Of a stretch of DNA of 64,000 nucleotides, positions 41,341 to 59,058 are shown piece by piece. The translations under genes and the position numbers were made by a program. The stretch is from assembly GCA_012295275.1 (NCBI GenBank), contig CM022676.1, forward strand, positions 18,119,043-18,183,042, written 5' to 3'. This stretch comes from Chrysomallon squamiferum (Eukaryota > Mollusca > Gastropoda > Neomphalida > Peltospiridae). The notes beneath the pieces are model-generated. The model was not told the origin of the DNA, ran no database searches, and saw only the letters and a program-made list of their open reading frames with translations. Position 1 is the first letter of the stretch, and every line of letters begins with the position of its first letter.

Positions 41341-41948
41341 AATGTAATGTCGAATCGTTAATTTACAGGAGCTAACGTGGCGTAATTTCTGATTTTCTCA
41401 GAAAGCGCGTACGAGGTTTAAGAAGCCAAAACGCACACGCATGCACACATACACAGCAATACACAAGCAACACATTTCATTGTGTCTTAAATTAAAACAA
41501 TGTTGTTTTATTTCTATGAATCTCTATTGTTTAAGGAGGAATTCAAGGAGAAAGAAATCGGAATGGCATACTGGAAACAAAAGAAGTGAGTTTTTAAATC
41601 AGTAATGATTATTTTGACGACATACAAAGAGTCATACATATTCTTTGTTGTTTACTGTTATTATTTTTATTTGTCTTGAACGAAAGAACTATCATTATAT
41701 TAGATGTAAATTCATCATAGCAGTAATTTTAATTTTTCATCCCCAAAACCCCTATTATCGCTAACAAAATTTAACATAAAACTAAAATGTAATCATTTTA
41801 TTTAGAAATATAGTCTGTTTAACAAACTGACTCAGAATGGTGACGAAATTTTAGCGTAATATGTTAAATAAAAGATGTTTATTTATTTATTTATTGATTT
41901 ATTTTATTTATTTTTGTTTAATAATTTATTTTATTATTACTTTTAGGC

Positions 41949-46398
<4,450 letters not shown>

Positions 46399-46439
46399 AA
46401 TTCTTCTTAGTTCTTTAAACTATTATTTATTTTAATTTT

Positions 46440-46446
46440 AATAAAA
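46440..46446 (+). terminator. polyadenylation signal of the Ig gene
   Basis: AATAAAA about 40 bases after the TAA, followed closely by CAATAAAC. Confidence 0.6.
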
Positions 46447-46499
46447 CAATAAACAAGTGTATAAAATTATGATAAAAGAAATGATTTCTTTATTAATTC

Positions 46500-46550
46500 T
46501 TATAATTATTATTGTTATTGTTATTATTATTATTATTATTATTATTTTTA

Positions 46551-46583
<33 letters not shown>
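46500..46583. repeat. (ATT)n microsatellite
   Basis: Interrupted ATT tract downstream of the Ig gene. Confidence 0.93.
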
Positions 46584-46584
<1 letters not shown>

Positions 46585-46589
46585 TTTAA

Positions 46590-48040
46590 ATATTTAATTC
46601 AAAGATTAAAAAGTGTATGAAATCATATTTAAACGTCAAAATGTGATTAGATTTGTTTAGATTTTTGACTCTCTGTGTGTGTGTGTGTATTTATAAGAAT
46701 ATAGCACTCATTGAATAATAAAACAGAGAGCACAAGATTTCATTGTCTTGTTTTTAAATTTTATTATTACTGGTAGTAGGAGAATAGTAGATTTTTATGT
46801 TTTTTTTTTTTTTCACAGTTACAGAATAACAAATATGTGGGTTTTTTTTCTCTTTATATGTAACTTACCCAAAACATCTTGATATGTACTGACAAGTCAC
46901 ATACAAATAAAGTTATGATACCAATCAGCAGATTTCCTTACAAGTATTTTATTACTGTTAGTTAGATACAGAAGTGTTTGAATTATGCTAAATTTTATTT
47001 TTTATATGTGATGTTTTCTTACCACTCCAAGTATAGAACAATTTACAGATGTTTGGTAGCACCAACACAAAGACAAACGCAAAGACACAAACATAAACAC
47101 AACATAGGCAGATATACATACACAAATACAGATATACACACAAAGGTACCCACACACATACGCGCAAACGTACAGACACACAAACACACAAAAGCACCCA
47201 TATATCCACACACATGTACAAAAGCACATAGATTCACAGAAACACATACAAACACACATACACACAGACACAGATAGAAACACTCAGATGCAGTACACTA
47301 AGTTAGTCCAGTGTTTCATTTATCAAGTGTTTTGGTTACTTCTAATTCTCACACAGGTTAAAATCAAAGTGTCTGAGCTGGACTCATCTTTCTAATCGAG
47401 TGATTTACTGCTAAGATAGGAACACGAGAAAAGAATGTACTCTGCAGAGTGTTCTGTTGTAATTTAAAACAAGAAAGTACTTGGGGCAATCTGGAATCAT
47501 AAGAGGAGAAATATTGATGAATGAAAGAATGAATGTTTAACAACCCCTCACCATAATAAAACAACATATGTATGAAAATAATAGTTTTTATCAATCAGTT
47601 AAAAAACAGAGTGAACAACTGTGAAAAATGCAGATATCTGTGCTATATATAAAAATTGTGTAAATTAAAATTAAATAATATTTGGAATAAAACAGTAATT
47701 CTTTTTTAAAAATTATAAAACAAGTTCTGGATGGAACTGAAAAGATTCCATCACATTTCTTCTTCTAAATGTATCTTTCCAAACAATGAATGAATGTTTA
47801 ACGACATCCCAGCTTGCAGAAGCGTATCAGCTACTGGGCGTCAAACAAAGGTAAAAATGACAAGATGGTGATTACTTTATAAACAAAATTCAAAATTAAT
47901 TAAAACAGTATAAATAGCTGTGCAATAATAAAACTATCACAGTCTATTTAATCTAACATTTATCGTAAAATTCTGTAAATCTCAAAACTTCTTGAAAATT
48001 CCATCACATTTAATTTGACCAAATATATCCATCCGGATCT
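46590..48040. other. intergenic with CA-rich sequence and repeat relics
   Basis: No gene is seen. 47060-47290 is a degenerate ACACA-rich stretch open in several frames only because of its composition. At 47780-47850, AATGTTTAACGACATCCCAG followed by CTACTGGGCGTCAAACAAAG resembles a repeat common in molluscan genomes, and a weaker copy starts at about 47530 (GAATGTTTAACAACCCCTC). Confidence 0.5.
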
Positions 48041-48044
48041 GCCT

Positions 48045-48205
48045 AAGATGATCGTATTCCACTAAAATGTGGCGAATTTTCAGAATAACTGACAGTGCTC
48101 ACATTGAGGTGAACGATCTTTCTGCAGGATAAGTGAATGGGTCAACCAAGTGTGACCAATGCGAACACGACACAAGATTGACTCATGCTTCATGCACTGC
48201 CTGTA
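48045..48205 (-). mobile_element. 3' end fragment of a LINE ORF2
   Basis: The minus frame reads LCRVRIGHTWLTHSLILQKD then RSPQCEHCQ, and after a frameshift and stops RHILVEY. This matches the region after reverse transcriptase in many LINEs (LCRLRIGHT.LTH...CxxC...HIL.EC). The final cysteine is Tyr and the frame is broken. It lies just left of copy 2 of the 12-kb block. Confidence 0.6.
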
Positions 48206-49524
48206 GGAGGACTGCCACCATCATAGACTGCGTTGACAGAATAAAGTTTGTGACTGAACAGTTCCAGTCATCTTGTCAAATCAAATATATATATATATAT
48301 ACACACTGGAGAAATTGATCTTTGGGTATCTGCGAAGAAACAAGATTTTTATTGGCATTATACTTTAATACTTTCATATCACCATTGCAATCAAGAGATG
48401 CTCCAAATGCTTGTTCTGTAAAACATGAATACGTGAAAATAATCTATTTGAAATGTTTAGTTTCTTCCGGGGCTTTAAGAGTTGCCCTGCTCACTTTAGA
48501 TGAAACTTTCTTGTAATGACGCCCTGCTCACTTTAGATCAAACTTTCTGTTAATGACGCCCTGCTCACTGTATGTGACAGCTGCTGAAGAAAAACAAAAA
48601 AGCGTAAAGTATCATTCATCTTTATCCGCATTGTTGAAAGTTTCAATTACCTTGCTATTGATAGTCAAAGAGCAGGACATGAGAAATAAACCGCGCCAAA
48701 TGAAAATAGTGTCGTCTGCTCATTCTAATTTGATCGTCTGCTGACAATGCTTGCAACTATCGTGTATTGGGCAGAGCTAATTCATTTGCTGTGTTTTCGT
48801 TCACAACCGGATGTGGGTATCTGCCCCTCCTATGATTAGTGCTGACCTGCTCCCGGGTTCGTTTTTGTTGATTTTTTTCGCTCATCAAAAGGAGGCAGTG
48901 GTTTGTAAATAAAACGACAACATTAAACAGCCATTAACAGTCGTTAAGCTAGCTTCTATCTTCACTAAACTGGGATAAAAAACAAAACCATATACTTGGT
49001 TACGTTTATTAAAAATATCAGATGATATCGAACATTCCTTAGTTAAAAGAAGAAAAGGAAAACAAACGAAGAAGAAGAAAATAAAAAGTCTAGAGAAGAT
49101 CGAAATGGATTTATTCTAGAACAGCAACAACGAAAACAGTTACAAGTGTCGTAGAGACAAATTGCCAACACAGACACTAAGCTTGCACCTTTACTGTGTC
49201 TTCATTACTGCAGACTGCCTTCATTTTGTAACAACCACTACAACAGCGGCTGCTAATATTTCTACGCTACTACTTCTGCTGTTGGAGTTAGCTGTTACAA
49301 CTACATAACGGTTATTCCTATATCTCTTCTAGATCTGTCAGTTCGACTTTGTTTTATATTTAAAAGAAAAACACAAATTATATGGACAAAGATTTCTTCT
49401 CTTTATAGTCAGGATTTGTTGAAGAACACGAGGTAAACATGGAAGTTATTATTTAGATCTGAGATACTTCTGACTTTTCAAGTAATAAATCCTCAAGCAC
49501 ACAGATATACATATAGAGAGACAC

Positions 49525-49536
<12 letters not shown>

Positions 49537-49601
<65 letters not shown>
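49537..49601. repeat. (AT)n microsatellite
   Basis: Perfect AT tract of about 32 units. Confidence 0.97.
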
Positions 49602-49605
<4 letters not shown>

Positions 49606-49810
49606 CATAGATAAATACATACATAGATAAAACCCACTCACAAACAAACACACTCGTATACAGAAATTAGCAGACGACACATACTTGCCATTGCCAGGTT
49701 TTGAGAAAAAAATTAGATGCACACGAAAATTTCGAAAACAAAAAACAATGTCCTTCCTGGGAAGCGATGATTACCCTCGGTTACTGAGCAACCTTTTCAA
49801 GCTTGGCTTC

Positions 49811-49990
49811 ATGGCCCAACGATAGCGTTGTCTCCCTTCGGAGTGCGGGCGAACGAGAGCCATACGTTCGAGTCTCGTCAGCGGCATCTGACGAGATTGC
49901 TAAAATAATGATTGGACTTTGTCCACCTGTGATAGCGCCTTCCTGAATATTGTCTACAGGCTAATTAGACGTACATAAGAATAGTCAGTG
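49811..49990 (+). mobile_element. tRNA-derived SINE-like sequence
   Basis: GATAGCGTTGTCTCCC, CTTCGGAGTGCGGG and ACGTTCGAGTCTCG (49864-49877) resemble the D-arm, anticodon or variable arm, and T-arm/B-box (GGTTCGANTCC) of a tRNA. A tRNA-unrelated part follows. This is the usual layout of a tRNA-derived SINE. It is not a functional tRNA, since the arms do not pair fully. Confidence 0.5.
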
Positions 49991-50335
49991 CTAAATTACA
50001 CATATAAAAACACAAGCACTGACACAAAGAAACATGCATACAATTACGATGCTACATATGAAAGTGGATTTGTAAACTCCAGATCTCCGCCTTGTTTTTA
50101 ACAGTATCCACCTGAGTTTATTATTAGGTTTTTTTTAAACCAACCTTTCATAAGTATAAAGTACAAGAGCATTATGGCATATTGGTGTATATTATATACA
50201 GTTTATTCTTCTCCATCAGTTTATTAACATAGAACATCGCCTTACAGAGTAATTACTTTTAGTAAATCAGGATCATAATGATAATAATATCGACAATAAC
50301 TACAAAAATAAAAGAACAACGACAACAACAAAAAC

Positions 50336-50336
<1 letters not shown>

Positions 50337-50425
<89 letters not shown>
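50337..50425. repeat. (AAT)n microsatellite
   Basis: Perfect AAT tract inside the second copy-2-specific insertion. Confidence 0.96.
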
Positions 50426-50775
50426 TATTATAATAATAATATTATTATAATAATTATGTTGTTTAATTATCATTGTTCATAGTAAATGTTGAGTAACAAA
50501 TACATCGTGTTTAACTATTTTCATAGAGCAGACAAGAAAAGTGTTTACTGATACAGTGGGAGATAATTCCTTTACCACTTGCATGAAGAGAAAGCTTGAA
50601 TTATTTCCCTTTAGTGTTTCGAATTTATTCTTAATTAATTGTAGATTTTGATGAAAAACTGAAACAAAAAGTTATATAATATCGTGGTATTAAAAACAGA
50701 AAAGAAAGAAAATTTAAAAAAATCAATGTTTAAATATGGAGTCTCAATTTAAAGATGGATATTGACCATTTATAA

Positions 50776-51272
50776 TAAACATGAATCGTGTTTATACATA
50801 AAAGGTAAGATTACTAAACACTTCAAATGTACAGAGGTTGTAGACAAGGGGGTCTATTACTTCACGGTGTTTTCATTTTATGTTTTGAGATTCTTGTAAT
50901 CTTAGTAAGAAATATCAAATATATACACGGGATTGAGATTAACGGTAATGAATTTAAAATGTCAAAATTTGCCAGGAACACAACATTGTTAGGTTCGTGT
51001 GATAAAACTCTATAAGAATATGTAGAGACATTAAAATATTTTACCGATATATAATATATATTCTTACAGTTAATAAATATGAAACAGTTATAATAAAATT
51101 AGGCAAAGACAAAATGATCACAGAAAAAATATGTTCAAACCATACATTAAAATGTGCTACACAATTTACAATACTTGCGATGTGGTTTTCTACGGATCAA
51201 GCACAACAACTAAGCTTTAACGCAAAGTTCATTAACGTTCAAACGTTGCTTCAATCGTTGTTTCTTACGTTT
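50776..51272 (+). mobile_element. LINE reverse transcriptase fragment (copy 2)
   Basis: Same fossil as 24600-25094, with RGCRQGGLLL in place of RGCRQGD and again an ARN at the catalytic ADD position. It ends at the NC1 remnant exactly as in copy 1, so the junction predates the duplication. Confidence 0.7.
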
Positions 51273-51322
51273 AGAACATAAAAACATGGTTGTAAATCTT
51301 CTCAAACAGCTGACAGCACTAC
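51273..51322 (-). pseudogene. truncated collagen IV-like NC1 exon (copy 2)
   Basis: Same 50-base remnant as 25144-25095. Confidence 0.62.
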
Positions 51323-51753
51323 CTGCAGTGTAATGTTTTTTATTTTTCTTATTGTTAATTAGAATTCTTTTTCTGTGATTTTATAAAACCTAAACCATCT
51401 TCTCATTCAATAAGTGTTTATCCTGAGAAAAGCTGAAATTATAGAAAAAGTTTAAGCTTGAAATGAATTTAAAAAAAAATAGATTTTTATTTATTTATTT
51501 AGTTTATTTTATATCAGATCCAAAAAAGTCAATGCCTCTACTTCAATCTTCAGTTCTGATAACATTACAACATGAAACACTAAACAATAACTTAAGACAG
51601 CTCAAAAGAAAGAAAAAATGTTTCATTCAGTCAACTACACAGATCTTCTCCATGTGCTCTGGAGTTGTCCATGATACAAACAAGTGAGTAGTCAACCTTC
51701 ATCTTGTATGTTCCTGCAGTTTTTTACTCTATATACCCACTGAAAAAAGAAAC

Positions 51754-51889
51754 CAAGACATGCATTACCAGAAACACCAGGAAACCTGGTAGACCAGGAA
51801 CACAATCATTACCATGAAGTCCTTGAACACCAGGTGCCACAGGATCTCCATGGATACCAAGTTCTCCAGTGTAACCAGTTTCACCTTTT
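51754..51889 (-). pseudogene. collagen Gly-X-Y exon, decayed (copy 2)
   Basis: Identical in reading to 25695-25560, including the Gly-to-Val and Gly-to-Cys triplets and the frameshift after GLPGF. The decay therefore predates the duplication. Confidence 0.7.
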
Positions 51890-51939
51890 CTACAGTCACA
51901 ACGTGTACCAGAGAGAAACACAATTTTATTATTCAGGTA

Positions 51940-53285
51940 TTAACTGAGTGTTTTTATAATAGTTTTTATTAATCAATTACTTGTACAAGACATGCTGTTT
52001 GTCTAGCTTAAGCGATGTTAAAGTAAAGTTTTTCTTCTTTTTACTTTTTTCTAATCTTGATACACAAAAATCTTGATAATATATAACCCAATAACTGATC
52101 CTCATACCCATATTCTATTCATATATATATAGTTCTTTCTGTGATGCTAGATTTCAACTCTCGACATACAAATGCAAATGGTATATAACCAAACAACTGA
52201 TTCTTACATTCTGTTCATACACACACTTCTTTCCTATATTTTTGTTTACTTTCAAAACAATGCTTCATGACAAGTACAAATAAAGCCTATATCATTGTAA
52301 TTATTACAAACATTTTAAAAACAAATGTTGTTTAGATTTATCCTGAAAACAGAACATGAAATATGATTTATAAGCTGAAAGTATGTAAATAAAAATGGTG
52401 TTAAATAGATTTTTGTTTTAGTCTTACCAAGTAACACATCATCAGACAGTGATAAAGATTAGAAATCTTAATGAATTTAAAATTGTATGATCTTAGCATT
52501 ATGAAGAAACATTAAACAGCTGTCACAAAATATTAAAAGTTATCAGAGGTAATTAGTGAAATGTTCTGACTGAAATATTTAAACAGTATTTAAAGAACAA
52601 TTTATATGTGAAACAGATTTCTTAAAATGTTATAAGACAAGAGCCACTATAAATAAATGGCAAATGTTTATTTCATATAAAAGGTTTTCTCGTAGCTGTA
52701 TCAGTTGGATAACGGCTTACCTTAATCTGACAAATTGGTTTATATAATTGAAATAATAGCAGCGAACAATTCAAGACGCTGTGAAATCCACGAACGATAA
52801 CTCCACCGAACACTTTATCGCACGTCATTTCTTTCAAACAAAAAGTTCCCAGGAACAGTAACAGTTTAAACGTCTTAGATATAAAAGATATTCTTTTTTT
52901 TTATATAAAATAAAACAAATACTTTGTTATAGAGTTATGTCCCATGATAACTTGTTCCGTTAACCAACCGATAAATCTTTTACCAAGAAACCAATCGTAC
53001 ATCCTCGCTTATTTTCGTGAAGACAAAGAAATAAATAATATTTAAAAAAAAAATATGTATTCTTGATTAACAAAATAGTTTATGTGTGTGTGTATATATA
53101 TATGTATATGCACAGGTGTGCGTGTATGTGTCTGCCACTATAGAGTATTATCTATATTTAGAAATACAGAAAGCGTGTATTTCTCTGCTTAATAATAGAA
53201 TAAAATAAATAAATCTATATATCTATTACACACTCACACACACACACGTACATTAGATCATTACTACTACTACTACTACTACTAC

Positions 53286-53318
<33 letters not shown>

Positions 53319-53893
53319 CAACAGCAACAACAACAACAACAATAATAAATAAATAAAACAGAAAAAAAGAACTATAAACTGAAACAAACTGTTGGTCTCT
53401 GTTATCCAGCCTAAGGAAAACCAAAACAGAAAAAAAAAAAAAAAAAATAAAAAATAAAAAAGAGAGAAAGCGGAAGATAGAAAGAAAAAAGAAAAAAAGT
53501 AGAAAAGATTAAAAGAAAGAAATAAAAATTATCGATCTTAATTATGACTTCGTAATTATGAGATTTATAACTAGTTGTAATTTCCTTTCACAGGTCTTAT
53601 TAATAGGTGCTTCTAACAAAACAAAATAAAATGTATTGATTATTTCTGTTTAATCTGTTTACAACTGGCACGTGCAGAATTGTTCTAATTAATGTGATAT
53701 TAGTATACCTGTAGAGATCTTAATAATTGGTTCATGATAATACTAGTTGAAATTATTAAGTAGTAAGTACACGAAAAAAATATACTACTACTATTAATAG
53801 TAGCGGTGGTAGTATTAGTAATAATAAGTATTTAAAGTAATGCTATATAATTATTGTTATTCTTCCTTTCTTCTATTTTTACCCTTTTTAAAC

Positions 53894-53957
<64 letters not shown>

Positions 53958-54697
53958 TAATTAATTAATTAATTAATTAATTTATTAATTTATTTATTTA
54001 TTTATGTATTTATTTATTGCCAGTAAAGTAAATTTAATACAGTGACATCTGACTAGTTACCGACATAAATTCATAAACTAAGTTGTACTGGGAATTATGG
54101 GAAGGTGATATTAAAGAATCAGGTAACATCTGAGACCACTTATTGCTGAGTTATGTAACTGAAAAGATCAATTCAGGGACAGTATAACAGTGACTCTCCT
54201 GCTCGTTACGATTCGATATGCTGGACGGGTCTCTTGCGTCCTGCAATCGTAACGAAAATCCCTTTCTCTTTCCTTCCCCAAAACTGTTTTCTGCGACAGA
54301 CACGCCAGCTGGTCAGTCAGAAAGCGTGCTTCACAACACCTTGCTCTGATTAGCACGTTAATTATTTTTTCCCAGATGGGAAAACCCATTCTACATCAGC
54401 TGTTTATAAACAAGAAGTGTGATTCTTAGGTACTGAACACCGCTGAATGTTACGCTGTTATCAGAACAGTTCACTGATGACTTCTGTTTCCAGTAAGTTC
54501 TTCTTCTTTTTTACATATATTTATTTATTTATTATCATTGAAAATATCTTATTTCAACTTTTAAGTGTCTTTTATACCTCTCATTTCCCAAAGACAATAC
54601 AGTCTCAGTTTGTTTTCTATTTGTGCACCACAACCAACTCAACTAACAGACGTGGAAAACAAAGAAAATGAATATTTCAAAATGTATTATACAAAGT

Positions 54698-54796
<99 letters not shown>

Positions 54797-55637
54797 TATT
54801 TTAACAATTCTATTATAATGTAAAGTAGTTTATTTCAAAAAAAGTTGTGATATTTAAAATGTATTTGTACATATTCCAAAGTAATCAAATAAAGCTCAAA
54901 TAAAATATTTATATGATTAAAATGAAATTATTCTGTCATTTAAAAATATTCGTATTGTTTCTTGATGTTCACCTATTTATATGTTTGTATGTTTGTAAAA
55001 TATAATTAATGTGTATAATATCAGTGTAGTACAAAGTAGTTCTCTTATAACTTTATCATTAACAGCTAACACGAATTATTGTTTTCTTAGGGGGATCCAG
55101 ATGTACTGCACTATTATACGTCATTTTCTTATTTTTATTCTGCCTCATATACTTTATAAAACTCTCTTCAGACATGGAGTTAAATTTCAAAGATTTCAAA
55201 ATCAAAACATGAAACAAACGGAAGTCAACAATGAAAAGATCACACACAAAAACACACACACAGGCACACACACAATACAAAAAAATAATTCGTAGAAACA
55301 ACCGCACGAATGAAAATTTTGAAAGTAAATAAGTTTTTATTTTTAAATTTATTATGTAATTAAGCAAGTCTAAACGTGCCATTAATAATAAATATTTTTA
55401 TAAAAAACAAAAACAACTACTGCTACTACTACTAATAATAATTGTAATAATAATAATAATTATTATTATTATTAACATAAATAAATAAACTAATTACTTT
55501 ACAACATATGTTATAACTCCTTTATTTGCAACGAAACATTCACTAAGAATAATAAATAAATAAATTAATTTAATTTAATAACCAAAAGTAAACAAATTAA
55601 CTAAAGTTATTACTTTACAATAAATAACTGAATTCTG
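51940..55637. other. non-coding stretch of copy 2
   Basis: Collinear with 25745-29437 and equally without a gene. Simple repeats: CTA/ATA/ACA mix (53265-53345), (ATT)n (53895-53955, expanded relative to copy 1) and (TC)n (54701-54792). Confidence 0.6.
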
Positions 55638-55723
55638 TTTATTTATCAGTTCGTGTAAAGAAAAGAAATGTCTGTCAACTTCAAACAGTTAAAGTGAAGC
55701 AAACTTAGGAGACAGTTTGAAGT

Positions 55724-57857
55724 TTACTTTCTACACCATGTAAATATTTTTATTTCTCCAGTGAATCGCTGTCCCACGTACAGTTTGTTGTCATCACAAC
55801 AGACAGACCGAGGTTTGGACAGTCCATCCTGGTCAGTGAGGATGTCACGTGTAATGTTACCATCTCGTGACAACTGAACAACACAATTTCTATGAAAATG
55901 ACAAACAAAAATATTTCCCTCCGTATCACATGTAACACCTGTCAATCCACTCAGTCTGGCTGAATCACGTGACTCCCATTTGACGTCACCAGATGACGTC
56001 ACACAAAATACTTTGTTTTCAGTTTTCCTCTTTGAAACAACAATCAGACATTGATCGTGAACTGTGAGACTGTACGGTCCGGGGATCAAGTCTGTTGAAA
56101 TAGAATTAATGAGCTGACCAGTGTCCGTCAGTATGTCCAAGTACCGACCAATATATCCCCCAGTGAGTGCGAGACGGTTGCCAGGTAACACAGCAATAAA
56201 CTCATATTTTTTATTAGTTTCAACTGTCTTGATCAGTTCGAAGTTTTTCAAATTTAAAAACAATATTTTATATTCATCTGGTAGAGCAACAACAACAACA
56301 TCACCCCACTGATCACGTGATTCAGCAAGACCCCATGGTGGACAGGAAGTTTCGTATCTGTTTATCAGTGATTTTCGTTCTAAACAAAAACATTTTACAC
56401 AGTCATTGTCCAAATCACTAACAACAATTTTATTTTTTGTCCTCACCTGACACCAGAATGGAATACAGACACGGATCATTTTTATCTTCTTGAGTTTTTG
56501 CGTTAATGGTGTCTGTGTGTTTCAGGGTGTTTGTCAGTTTGTTTATCTGTGTGTCTGTGTGTGGTGTTTCTGTTTCAATGGTGTCTGTGTGTTTGAGTGT
56601 GTCTGTCACTATGTCTATATTTGTGTCTGTTTGGATGTTTGTCGTTATTTCTCCGATGTGCACAGACATATTTTTTCTTATCAGATTTTATGACATTTAT
56701 TTTTATTTCTGCTTTTCCTATTTGTGAAAGAGATTTGGACAGGAACTCGAAAGTTGTGTTTTGAAGTTTGGTGAATTTTGAAATATTTATTTTTATATCT
56801 GACTCAGATTTTCTTTGTAACAAATCTCGACCTAGTTTGATCATTTTGTCATTTTCCTCAATCAGATATTTATGTTCAGTAAAGATTTTATCTATTTCTG
56901 AGTTTACAAAGTTCTGAGATGTTTCTATTTCTCCTATTAACCTCTCTTGTTCTTTTTGGACTGCAGCGGTAAAGTCTGTGATTAGTGTGTTACCAATCCT
57001 TCTCACATCTTCTGTAGACTCCATGACGTTGATGTTGACGGCTTCGCGAAGTTCTTTAATCTGATCATCCATCTCTGTCTGAAGAATTTCTTTGTAGGAT
57101 TTGAGACTCTCACAAACAGAACTCAGAATTGAAAAGTGACTCTCTTTTTAGCTGAAATAAATAAATAAATAAACAAATAAATAAATAAACAATTAATATA
57201 TTTTTATAATAATAATAATAATACTAATAATGTAACAATAAAAATAAATAAATAAAATAAACAGTTAATATAATAATAATAATAATAATAATAATAAGGA
57301 GAAGAAGAAGAAGAAGAATTCAAATTGTACTAATAATTATGATAAAGATATGGGTAACAATATGAAGAATTTTAGAATATATTTTATCAACTAATTTAAG
57401 AATCTGATTATAAATCTTTTTTATGAACAAAATAACGTTCCTTTCTTTATGAGCCTGCTGCTATGGTTCAAGCAACAGGAAAAAATATATTTTAGTTAAA
57501 TGATCACTGTCTCTTTGTTTAATTGCTTGTTATTATTGTAATGAATCTGAACACAACACTGTGACTCACAAAACTTTGAGCGTAGCCGATCATTAATGGC
57601 GTCCTGTAGTGACTTGTTTATAGGGAATTGATCTGCCCACGTATACACTGGTTTCGTGCTGTCCGGGATGTGAACATGCTGCCTGCAGAACGGGCAGGCG
57701 ATTTGTGTGTCGTTGTTGTCGTAAGTGTGACTTATATAGTTCTGCAGGCATTTGGAGCAAAACGAATGTCCACAGTTTAAAACTCGAGGCTTATCGAAAA
57801 TGTCCATACATAGACAGCACGAAAGATTATCATCGGAGATTGAAGGTGTTGCCATAT
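55724..57857 (-). pseudogene. RING / coiled-coil / NHL-propeller gene, copy C, frameshifted
   Basis: The RING exon (57855-57570) is intact and has the same splice sites as copy A. Exon 2 (57151-55724) has three frame-changing differences. A base is missing a few codons after the acceptor (AGAGAGTCAC for AGAGAGGTCAC), giving a stop within about ten codons. One extra A lies in the lysine run near 56672, before MSVHIGEI. One extra base (with a G-to-A change) near 56432 turns EDKSKIV into EDKK-stop. The propeller itself (56430-55727) is otherwise open and close to copy A. Two of the changes extend homopolymer runs, so sequencing error should be excluded. As read, only the RING plus a short tail could be made. 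Confidence 0.8.
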
Positions 57858-57860
57858 CTG

Positions 57861-57864
<4 letters not shown>

Positions 57865-57912
<48 letters not shown>
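57865..57912. repeat. (AAT)n tract abutting copy C RING exon
   Basis: Equivalent to 31568-31617. Confidence 0.95.
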
Positions 57913-57915
<3 letters not shown>

Positions 57916-58504
57916 TTTAGAGAAAATCAAGAACAGCAATTGAAAACAATTGACTGCAGTAAAAAAGTACACATTAATTCCATTTAGTTCGTAACACAAC
58001 TGTATATACAAATAAGTAAATGAAATGATATATATACGAACTTGCAAACATAGCACTATCATATTATAAATATTCTCTGCAAACTGTTTATTTGTTTATT
58101 TATCTATTTTGTTTTATTTATAAAATAAAATAAAAATAAACTCTCTTTAACTGCATTACGAACTTGCTAAATTTAACCTTGTGACGTGACGCTTTATTTG
58201 AGAAGGAAAACGACAGTTCTACTGTAAACTGGTGGGAGATAGAACTAATAGAGTAACTGAAGTCAGCTGTAATAAACTCTATGACTGCTGCAAGGTTATT
58301 TCTCAAACCACTATTCATGATTCAACTCATAAGTGAACAAAAAAGAAACATGACCTTCAGCGAAGTAATGAATTTACTAATGATAATTATAAATTCACGT
58401 TTCAAAAATCTCATAATCAACAAATGAAATTGCAACTGAATGAGAAATTAACACATTTGTAATCTGCTGTTAAACGGCTTCATTTATTATGTTTAAGGAC
58501 TTAC

Positions 58505-58680
58505 ATTTAATAGAAGAAAAGAAATTGTGTCTAGTAATTTGACAGATAGTCTCTTTTTGATAATTACAACCACGTACGGCCTGTGATAAAGTAATCGTGG
58601 AACTGACTTTGACAAGGATAACTGCGACAACCCATCGCCAGACACTACTTTCCTCTGACCACTGAGCCACACCCTCCACT
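58505..58680 (-). other. upstream exon 2 of copy C
   Basis: Same 176-nt exon-like segment as 32382-32207, with the same acceptor and GTAAGT donor and the same open frame. Confidence 0.38.
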
Positions 58681-58918
58681 CTAACAATTATTAAAACACA
58701 CACAAATTATATACAGACATTTTACTAAGAACACAACCTAAATTACTAAATTTTATTTTGAAATATCTTACAGCAACAACAAAACAACAACAACAACAAA
58801 TAATAATAACAACAACAACAACAACAACAACAATAATAATAATAATAATAATAAATAAAAAATAAATAAATAAATAAGTTTGTAAATAAATAAATATATA
58901 AATAATAAGTGTTCATAC

Positions 58919-59058
58919 ATTTGTCTTAAGAAACGAGAAATATAACAGATGCAAAAATATTTCCTCTTATTCGTCTGCAATGCCTGTTTTGCTATTACAG
59001 ATTTGAGCGCGGAAAAGCGGGTTTTGACAGACGACACTAAGTGGGAGGAAGATACCAA
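58919..59058 (-). other. upstream exon 1 of copy C
   Basis: Same 140-nt exon-like segment as 32760-32621. The last exon base is T instead of G, which weakens the donor. Confidence 0.38.

Larger units (their letters stand above)
49363..50112. mobile_element. 750-bp insertion absent from copy 1
   Basis: Copy 1 reads ATTTAAAATGAGTTATTAG across this point. In copy 2 the flanks ATTTAAAA and GAGTTTATTATTAGG are separated by 750 bases. The insert holds a long (AT)n tract (49537-49601) and the tRNA-like sequence below. No clear target-site duplication is seen. Loss from copy 1 is the alternative. Confidence 0.6.

Noticed and set aside
46978-47277. 99-codon frame rich in Thr, His and Lys
   Set aside because: A degenerate ACACA-type repeat gives open frames on both strands; composition explains it.
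49811-49888. tRNA gene
   Set aside because: A B-box-like arm is present but the acceptor and D arms do not pair; better explained as a tRNA-derived SINE.
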